Source: Bacteroides_D sp963546395
Lineage (GTDB): Bacteria > Bacteroidota > Bacteroidia > Bacteroidales > CAJPTX01
NCBI GenBank assembly: GCA_963546395.1
Contig: CAUUMS010000010.1
Location: 1 to 64,000 of the forward strand
DNA length: 64,000 nucleotides
Direction: 5' to 3'
Shown here: piece after piece, positions 8,197 to 14,058 of the stretch
Layout of the letters: each line of letters begins with the position of its first letter
How positions within the stretch are numbered: the stretch's first letter is position 1
The notes under the pieces: model-generated
Databases searched by the model: none
The model's input: the letters and a program-made list of their open reading frames with translations, nothing else
Told to the model about the DNA's origin: nothing
Program-made: the position numbers and the translations under genes

Positions 8197-9291
8197 CTAC
8201 ACCCCGAAGCTGATTCCCACCCCTCGCGCCGTGGCAATCAGATCGCAAGTGGGATCTACCAGATTGGGTTGCATCACGGCTTCCACCAGCGGCACAGATA
8301 TGACGTTGGGGTGTCGGTAGGCCACCATCTCCCCGAATCGGCCCTCTAGCACCATCTCGAAGGCCTTCACGCCGAACTGCGTGGCCAGTATGCGGTCGTA
8401 CGCCACCGGGATTCCGCCCCGTTGCAGGTGCCCCAGCACAGTCTCCCGCATGTCGGCCTCAAATCCGGAGGCCTTCAGCTCGTGCACCAGCTTGTGCGCC
8501 ACGCCGCCGAGCCGTAGGTTTTGGTAGCCAATCTCCTCGCTCTTGGTAGAGGTCACCTCGCCCCCCCGGGGCATGGCCCCCTCAGCCACCACCACGATAG
8601 CATGCCCCTTGCCCCGGTTGAACCGTTGCTCGAGCCGATCTCGCACCTTATCGATGCTGTAGGGGATTTCGGGGATCAGGCACACCTCCGCTCCACCCGC
8701 AATGGAGGCATGCAGGGCGATCCACCCCGCGTTGCGCCCCATCACCTCTAGCACCAGCACACGGTTGTGCGAGGCTGCCGTCGTCACCAGCTTGTCCACC
8801 GCCTCGGTGGCAATCTGCACGGCCGTCTGGAACCCAAAAGTGAAGTCGGTGGACGATAGGTCGTTGTCGATGGTCTTAGGTACCCCGATGATGTTGAGCC
8901 CCTTCTCGAACAGAGCCTGGCTGATGCGCTGCGAGCCATCGCCCCCCACGCTGATCACGGCATCGACCCCGAGGAATTGCAGTTTCCGCAGCATCTCATC
9001 GCTGCGATCCACCGTTGTCCACGTACCGTCGGCCTGCTTGATGGGCCAGGCGAAGGGCCCCCCCTTGTTGGTGGTGCCAATGATTGTCCCGCCGCGCACA
9101 TGGATCCCCGCCACGGCGTGCTCATCCAGGACGCAGATCTCCGTGGGCTCGCTCAGGATGCCGTCGAAGGACTGTATGCCGCCGATGACCTCCCATCCGC
9201 GCTCCTGCGAGGCGCGCTTCACCACGGCGCGAATCACCGCATTCAGCCCCGGGCAATCGCCACCCCCGGTGGCCACCATCACCCGTTTCAT
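8197..9291 (-). CDS. pfkA: 6-phosphofructokinase, mixed phosphoryl-donor signature
   Basis: A 364-residue PFK-family enzyme that phosphorylates fructose 6-phosphate in glycolysis. Visible motifs are GGG in the nucleotide loop, GGDGS (116-120), PKTIDND (138-144, with the catalytic aspartates) and MGRNAGW. Glycine in GGDGS is the ATP-type residue; lysine in PKTIDND is the residue typical of pyrophosphate enzymes. This Gly/Lys pair defines the long group III PFKs, in which donor use differs by species. The gene is followed without a gap by the PagL-like gene and preceded by the small lipoprotein gene 82 nt upstream. Confidence 0.93.
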   Translation of the reverse strand: MKRVMVATGGGDCPGLNAVIRAVVKRASQERGWEVIGGIQSFDGILSEPTEICVLDEHAVAGIHVRGGTIIGTTNKGGPFAWPIKQADGTWTTVDRSDEMLRKLQFLGVDAVISVGGDGSQRISQALFEKGLNIIGVPKTIDNDLSSTDFTFGFQTAVQIATEAVDKLVTTAASHNRVLVLEVMGRNAGWIALHASIAGGAEVCLIPEIPYSIDKVRDRLEQRFNRGKGHAIVVVAEGAMPRGGEVTSTKSEEIGYQNLRLGGVAHKLVHELKASGFEADMRETVLGHLQRGGIPVAYDRILATQFGVKAFEMVLEGRFGEMVAYRHPNVISVPLVEAVMQPNLVDPTCDLIATARGVGISFGV

Positions 9292-9373
9292 ACGGCTACG
9301 CTCATAGGGCTCCGCTTCATATCACTCGTTCGTACCACGCCCGCCATCCTCCGCGGCGGCGGTGCACCCGATG

Positions 9374-9487
9374 CTACCGCTGGTAGGCCGGGCAGGGCAC
9401 CTTGCTGCTCTTGCAGGAGGTGAGAGTCGACGCGCAGCCGATAAGGCACAGAAGGGTGAGGATGATAACGATGCGACGCATTTTCAT
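9374..9487 (-). CDS. Tiny lipoprotein, 37 residues
   Basis: A short gene encoding MKMRRIVIILTLLCLIGCAS followed by TLTSCKSSKVPCPAYQR. The hydrophobic signal has two possible lipobox cysteines (LIGC and LTSC). The C-terminal SKVPCPAYQ pattern recurs in very small Bacteroidota lipoproteins. Support for a real gene comes from the clean signal, the exact promoter box at 9562-9569 on the same strand and the family-like tail. No function is known. It may be the first gene of the pfkA-pagL-GIN operon. Confidence 0.75.
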   Translation of the reverse strand: MKMRRIVIILTLLCLIGCASTLTSCKSSKVPCPAYQR

Positions 9488-9561
9488 GATTACAGTACTA
9501 CGTTACAGTTTGTTGCGATCTCGCGACTCACACCTAGCGCTCAGGCTCTCTAGGCACGTCG

Positions 9562-9569
9562 CAAATGTA
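9562..9569 (-). promoter_or_regulatory. Bacteroidota -7 box upstream of small lipoprotein
   Basis: TACATTTG on the minus strand matches TAnnTTTG. The predicted start near 9557 gives a leader of about 70 nt before the small lipoprotein. It is the only exact box I found upstream of pfkA. Confidence 0.6.
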
Positions 9570-10065
9570 CGTCTTTTTACGCTACGGGAGAATGTCGGTT
9601 AATGCGGAAATGCGCCATCCTCTGTGCAAAAGTGCGCCTGATGCACAACTTACCTAACGTGATTCTGCCTAAAAAGTTTTGGGTTTGCGCTAAAAATCTT
9701 GCCCAATCACCCCTCTCACAGAGCCAATTCGCACCCTGCCAGCGATCTAACGCCGACGCGCTGGAGCGATGTTCCCCCTGCGAAGAGGGGGCTCGTCTCT
9801 ACTCCCCACCTAGCGGATCATGGGACAAACGGGATTGATTGTCAGCGGAAACAATATCGTGACACTACAGCAACGATGGCTGATCGATGCATTAAGTCAT
9901 TATGCAACAATGAGTAATGAGTCATTTGGTCGGTGTGGGTATGCAGTTGCTACGGGGACGCTCCATCTGCGATCCGCTTGCGCCTTGTTATCGTGGGGTA
10001 ATATCAGCCCGTAGATTCTCTGCGCGATGGGGAGGTAGATGCACCGTACCCGCGCCGTACCAACG

Positions 10066-10112
10066 CCGTATCATGCCCATATTTGGTAGGACAAAGTGCG
10101 GTCTTGGTGCGG
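10066..10112 (+). repeat. Dispersed hairpin repeat, copy A
   Basis: Two 21-nt arms (10066-10086 and 10092-10112) flank a 5-nt loop, with about 13 Watson-Crick and 4 G-U pairs. The first arm starts CCGTATCA and ends CATATTTGG, as in copy C; the second ends CTTGGTGCGG. It lies about 49 nt beyond the prmC stop. It is the most diverged of three copies; see 38576-38621 and 49738-49783. Confidence 0.75.
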
Positions 10113-10160
10113 TGTTGCTGCGGTGAGGCCTGTGTCGTGGGTGCCTGTGTTGCGCGGTGC

Positions 10161-11018
10161 TTAGCGATGCGCACTCACGAATCGGTCAAGGCCTTGCGCA
10201 TCGGGTGTCACGGCAATCTCAGTCAGTCCACCACGGCTGAAGAGCCGAGCCACGCTCTGCGCGTGGTCGCAATGGCACTCGCAGGCTAGTAGCCCACCGG
10301 GGCGTAACGAGTGGAGTGCAATGTTGAGGAGTGCCTGGTAGAAGAGCAGCGGGTTGTCATCGGGCACAAAGAGGGCCGTGGCGGGTTCGTGGGCAGCCAC
10401 GCGGGGCGAAAGGGTGGGGCGTTCGGCTGACGGAATGTAGGGTGGGTTCGATACCATCACATCGTACGCTAGGGGCGCAAACTGGTCTGCCTCGAGCATG
10501 TTGGCCTGGCGGAATTGCACGTGAGCTCCGAGTGCATGGGCATTGCGCTGCGCCACGGTGAGGGCCTCCAGGGAGATGTCCACGCCCTCCATGCGGCTCT
10601 GTGGGGCCTCGAGGGCTAGGGTGATGGCGAGGCATCCGCTGCCAGTGCCTAGGTCGAGTCCTAGGGCGTGGGGTGGCATCTGGGCGAGCACCAGGTGGGC
10701 TAGCTCCTCCGTCTCGCGGCGGGGGATGAGTGTGGCCGGCGTAACCTCGAAGGGACGACCGTAGAAGTACGCCTCGCCCAGGACGTACTGAATGGGTTCC
10801 TGGGCTGCCAGGCGGGTGAGGAGATGTTGCGCCTGGGTCACCACCTCGGGTGTGACGGTGGCCTCGGGCTCCAGGATCACCTGGTGGTAGGGGCACTCGA
10901 GCAGATGCTCGGCGAGTAGCCGCACGTGGGCCCTTGCCTCGGATTCGTCGAAGCATTGCGCCAGCGATTGGCGTAGCAGATGGAGCAGCCCGAGTCGGGT
11001 GGTGGGGGGGATTGCCAA
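10161..11018 (-). CDS. prmC: Peptide chain release factor N5-glutamine methyltransferase PrmC
   Basis: A 285-residue SAM-dependent methyltransferase with the SAM-binding DLGTGSGCLAI and the catalytic NPPYIPS motif. It methylates the glutamine of the GGQ motif in release factors. The start is TTG at 11018: an in-frame TAG lies a few codons upstream and no other start codon lies between. No Shine-Dalgarno is visible, which is common in Bacteroidota. It is divergent from ribD, with interlocked promoters. prfA is not adjacent. Confidence 0.94.
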   Translation of the reverse strand: MAIPPTTRLGLLHLLRQSLAQCFDESEARAHVRLLAEHLLECPYHQVILEPEATVTPEVVTQAQHLLTRLAAQEPIQYVLGEAYFYGRPFEVTPATLIPRRETEELAHLVLAQMPPHALGLDLGTGSGCLAITLALEAPQSRMEGVDISLEALTVAQRNAHALGAHVQFRQANMLEADQFAPLAYDVMVSNPPYIPSAERPTLSPRVAAHEPATALFVPDDNPLLFYQALLNIALHSLRPGGLLACECHCDHAQSVARLFSRGGLTEIAVTPDAQGLDRFVSAHR

Positions 11019-11034
11019 AGCGTGATCGTTTCGC

Positions 11035-11042
11035 TATATTTG
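11035..11042 (+). promoter_or_regulatory. Bacteroidota -7 box for ribD
   Basis: TATATTTG exactly matches TAnnTTTG, with a TTG at 11012-11014, 20 nt upstream, as a possible -33 element. There are 27 nt between the box and the ribD ATG. The predicted start falls inside the opposing prmC box. Confidence 0.7.
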
Positions 11043-11045
11043 CCG

Positions 11046-11053
11046 CAAAATTA
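11046..11053 (-). promoter_or_regulatory. Bacteroidota -7 box for prmC
   Basis: TAATTTTG on the minus strand matches TAnnTTTG. There are 27 nt between the box and the prmC TTG, the same spacing as for ribD. Only 3 nt separate the two facing boxes, so two polymerases could not occupy them together. Confidence 0.65.
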
Positions 11054-11069
11054 GGCAAAGCGTTATCAG

Positions 11070-12185
11070 ATGGATTGCGAAGGCCTGGATGCGCAGTACA
11101 TGCGCCGCGCCCTGGAGCTTGCGCAGCAAGGCATGGGGGCCGTGGCCCCGAACCCCATGGTGGGGGCCGTGCTGGTGCGTGAGGGGCAACTGCTGGCCGA
11201 GGGGTACCACGCACGCTATGGGACTGCACATGCCGAGCGCGCGGCCATTGAGCAGGCGCGGCGCATGGGAATCGACCTGGAGGGGGCCACGCTCTACGTG
11301 AACCTGGAGCCCTGCAACCATCAGGGGAAAACTCCGCCGTGCACTGAGGCTATAGCGCAGACGGGTATATCGCGTGTGGTGGTGGCAACGCTGGATCCCA
11401 ATCCGCAGGTGGCGGGTCAGGGGGTGGAGGCGTTACGGGCCATGGGTAAGACGGTGGAGGTGGGCCTCATGGCGCACGAGGCGCAGGAGCTGAATCGCCG
11501 CTTCTTCACCTATCACACCCAGCGCAGGCCCTACATCGTCCTCAAGTGGGCCCAGAGTGCCGATGGATTCATCGATAGCGACCGGCCGGCGGATGAGCCC
11601 CCCGTATGGATCACCAACAATGCGGCCCGCGTGCTGGTACACCGCTGGCGGGCTGAGGAGATGGCGATACTGGTGGGGACGAGTACGGTGGTGCGGGACA
11701 ATCCGCAGCTCACCGTGCGGCATTGGTGCGGGAACAATCCGCTCCGCGTGGTGCTCGATCGCACGCTGCGCATTCCGGCTGAGAGCCATGTGTTCGATGG
11801 GAGCACCCCCACGCTGGTCTTCGCGGGTAAGAATCTGCGCTCCTCGCAGCGCAGCGATACACTGAGTCAGATCCCCAATCTGGATCTCGAGCTGGTGGAC
11901 TTCATGAAGGGGATCACGGGAGTGTTGCTGGATGCGTTGTACACCCGTGGCGTGACGTCGCTGATGATCGAGGGGGGCACGCTGCTCATTAGCAACTTCA
12001 TGGCGCATGGCCTGTGGGATGAGGCGCGCGTGTTTGTAGGCAACAGCTTCATACGCCGTGGCGTTGCCGCTCCACGTATTCCCGAGGAGCCGTGCGAGGC
12101 GCAGCAGGTGGGCGACGTGCGACTGTACCATTTCCGGCGTCGATCGACGGCCGAACCGCCGGCGCAGCTGGTGGGGCTTGCCTAG
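11070..12185 (+). CDS. ribD: Bifunctional riboflavin biosynthesis protein RibD
   Basis: A 371-residue fusion of two enzymes of riboflavin synthesis. The N-terminal deaminase (about 1-145) has the zinc motif HAERAA and the cysteines in PCNHQGKTPPC. The C-terminal reductase (about 150-360) carries the family pattern including EGG near the end (MIEGGTLL). Together they convert the GTP cyclohydrolase II product to 5-amino-6-ribitylamino-uracil 5'-phosphate. Length is normal. The permease gene begins 26 nt after the stop. Confidence 0.95.
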   Translation: MDCEGLDAQYMRRALELAQQGMGAVAPNPMVGAVLVREGQLLAEGYHARYGTAHAERAAIEQARRMGIDLEGATLYVNLEPCNHQGKTPPCTEAIAQTGISRVVVATLDPNPQVAGQGVEALRAMGKTVEVGLMAHEAQELNRRFFTYHTQRRPYIVLKWAQSADGFIDSDRPADEPPVWITNNAARVLVHRWRAEEMAILVGTSTVVRDNPQLTVRHWCGNNPLRVVLDRTLRIPAESHVFDGSTPTLVFAGKNLRSSQRSDTLSQIPNLDLELVDFMKGITGVLLDALYTRGVTSLMIEGGTLLISNFMAHGLWDEARVFVGNSFIRRGVAAPRIPEEPCEAQQVGDVRLYHFRRRSTAEPPAQLVGLA

Positions 12186-12211
12186 CCAAACCGAGGGCGC
12201 AGAACACTCCG

Positions 12212-13216
12212 GTGGACGTGAGAAGGGGTGGGATTAGGCTATTCGCTCTGGCCCTAGGGGTGTTGCTGCTCTTCGTGGCCGATGTGGTGCTAGGCTCGGT
12301 GCATGTGGGGTGGGACGGGCTGTGGGGTGCCCTGCGCGGTGAGAGCGGATACGCACTCGAGCGTGCCATAGTAGTCGGTTTCCGTTTGCCCAAGGCCCTT
12401 ACATCATTGCTGGCGGGGATAGGGCTTGCCGTGAGCGGCTTGCTCATGCAGACCGCCTTTCGTAATCCGTTGGCGGGCCCCTACGTGCTGGGCATCAGCT
12501 CGGGGGCTAGCTTGGGGGCTGCACTCGCCATATTGGCCGTGGGGAGCGGGGTGTTGATCTCACCCTTCTCGTTGGCCGCATCGGCCTGGCTGGGGTCTGC
12601 CGGGGCCCTGCTGCTGATTCTCATGGCTTCCGTGCGTCTCCGCAGCAATGCCACGCTGCTCATCTTTGGGGTCATGCTCAGCGCAGTGGCGGGGGCTGGG
12701 GTGAGCATCTTGCAGTATGCGAGCGATGCGCATGCGCTGAAACGTTTCACGCTGTGGGCGTTGGGAAGCCTGGGCAATGTCACTGGGGGTGCATTGCTCC
12801 TGCTCACGGTGGGGGTGCTGGTGGGGCTGCTGCTCGCCTACCTCTGCGTGCGGCCGCTCAATCTGTTGCTGCTGGGCTCAGAGGCTGCACACCGGTTGGG
12901 GTTACCCCTAGGGGTGAGCCGTGTGCTGGTGTTCGGGGCTACTACATTGCTGGCTGGCACCGTCACGGCTTACTGCGGCCCGATAGGGTTTATCGGGATT
13001 GCTATTCCGCATGTGGCCCGTTGGGTGATGCGCACGGCCAAGCACGGGCCGCTGATCACGGCTACCTGTCTGCTGGGAGGTTTGGCGATGCTGCTAACCG
13101 ATATCATATCGCAACTGCCAGGTAGCTACACGGTGTTGCCTGTGAATGCGGTGGCCTCACTGCTGGGGTTGCCCGTGGTGCTGCGTATCCTGCTGACGAA
13201 GAGGGGTGGGGCATGA
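12212..13216 (+). CDS. FecCD/BtuC-type ABC transporter permease
   Basis: About 334 residues with around ten membrane helices and the FecCD signatures QTAFRNPLAGPYVLGISSGA near the N-terminus and CGPIGFIGIAIPHVAR near the C-terminus. These permeases import iron-siderophores, haem or cobalamin. I place the start at GTG 12212 (GTG 12218 is an alternative) because the longer open frame back to 12092 would overlap ribD by 94 nt and its extension is unlike the family. The ATPase follows with an ATGA overlap. No substrate-binding protein gene is adjacent. Confidence 0.88.
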   Translation: MDVRRGGIRLFALALGVLLLFVADVVLGSVHVGWDGLWGALRGESGYALERAIVVGFRLPKALTSLLAGIGLAVSGLLMQTAFRNPLAGPYVLGISSGASLGAALAILAVGSGVLISPFSLAASAWLGSAGALLLILMASVRLRSNATLLIFGVMLSAVAGAGVSILQYASDAHALKRFTLWALGSLGNVTGGALLLLTVGVLVGLLLAYLCVRPLNLLLLGSEAAHRLGLPLGVSRVLVFGATTLLAGTVTAYCGPIGFIGIAIPHVARWVMRTAKHGPLITATCLLGGLAMLLTDIISQLPGSYTVLPVNAVASLLGLPVVLRILLTKRGGA

Positions 13217-13992
13217 GCTATTTGAGGGAGAACGGTCTTGCGCTGCATGGTGTGCAGGTGGGCTACGCGGCCAATCGTCCATTGCTAGGGCCATTGGATG
13301 TTGCGCTGCCGCAGGGGGAGTTGGTGGCCTTGCTTGGGCGTAACGGCACGGGTAAGAGCACGCTGCTACGAACATTGGCAGGGGACATTGCCCCGCTGGC
13401 TGGGGCTGTGCTTGTGGGGTCTGCGAGGCTGGGCAACCTCTCGGGGCGTAAACGTGCGCAGTGGTTGGCTTTTGCCCCATCGCACCTACGGGCTGATGGT
13501 TCGCTCACCGTGCGTCAGCTCGTGATGCTGGGGAGGTACCCCCACGTGGGGTGGTTGCGCTCGGGGCACGACACAGATCGTGAGGCTGTGGTGCGGGCAA
13601 TGCGCATGGTAGGGGTGCACACGTTGGCCGAGCGTCGCCTGGCGAGTCTGAGCGATGGGGAGCGGCAGCGGGCCAGCATTGCGCTCTGCTTGGCACAGGG
13701 GGCCCCCGTGCTACTACTCGATGAGCCGAGTGCCTATCTGGACGTGTCGGGACGGGCTGAGTTGGTGCATCTCCTGCGGGAATTGGCCCACGAGCAGGGG
13801 CGTGCGGTGCTATTCTCCACGCACGATTTGGGCACAGCCCTCGAGTATGCCGACAGGCTCTGGGTAATCCATGAGGGGACAATGCAGGATATACGCCCTC
13901 AGAAGGCGATAGGCTCGGGGCTGATAGATGCGGTGTTTTCCACTGAGCGCGTACGTTTCGATGCGTCTCGCCACATCTTCACGGCTCGATGA
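13213..13992 (+). CDS. FecE/BtuD-type ABC transporter ATP-binding protein
   Basis: A 259-residue ATPase with Walker A GRNGTGKST (about 42-50), signature LSDGERQR, Walker B VLLLDEPS and the switch histidine in STHDLG. It powers the permease encoded just upstream; the start overlaps that gene's stop by 4 nt. Substrate cannot be read from the ATPase. The TonB-receptor-like barrel 66 nt downstream hints at a shared uptake role, which is inference. Confidence 0.92.
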   Translation: MSYLRENGLALHGVQVGYAANRPLLGPLDVALPQGELVALLGRNGTGKSTLLRTLAGDIAPLAGAVLVGSARLGNLSGRKRAQWLAFAPSHLRADGSLTVRQLVMLGRYPHVGWLRSGHDTDREAVVRAMRMVGVHTLAERRLASLSDGERQRASIALCLAQGAPVLLLDEPSAYLDVSGRAELVHLLRELAHEQGRAVLFSTHDLGTALEYADRLWVIHEGTMQDIRPQKAIGSGLIDAVFSTERVRFDASRHIFTAR

Positions 13993-14023
13993 GAATCACG
14001 CATGTGTAACTTTTAGGCGCCCC

Positions 14024-14038
14024 ATACGTCCAACGTAT
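14024..14038. promoter_or_regulatory. Palindrome upstream of the TonB-receptor-like gene
   Basis: ATACGT-cca-ACGTAT is a perfect 6+3+6 inverted repeat, 20 nt before the ATG at 14059. A near-consensus box TAACTTTT at 14007-14014 lies just upstream. The position would suit a repressor operator at about +5 to +20. No regulator is identified. Confidence 0.4.
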
Positions 14039-14058
14039 AGTACGAAATGTGATGCGTC

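Larger units (their letters stand above)
9488..10160. other. Intergenic region without a supported gene
   Basis: About 670 bp between the small lipoprotein gene and the end of prmC. It holds the promoter box at 9562-9569 and hairpin repeat A at 10066-10112. The short open frames here show no family features and no upstream signals. I recognise no tRNA, tmRNA, SRP or RNase P RNA. Confidence 0.6.

Noticed and set aside
10357..11229. A 290-codon minus-strand frame over prmC and the start of ribD
   Set aside because: It lies in another frame of prmC, is dominated by Pro, Arg and Gly, and crosses the prmC/ribD promoter region.
12092..12211. Upstream extension of the FecCD permease into ribD
   Set aside because: The added residues are low-complexity Gly/Ala/Arg and would overlap ribD by 94 nt; GTG starts after the ribD stop fit the family better.
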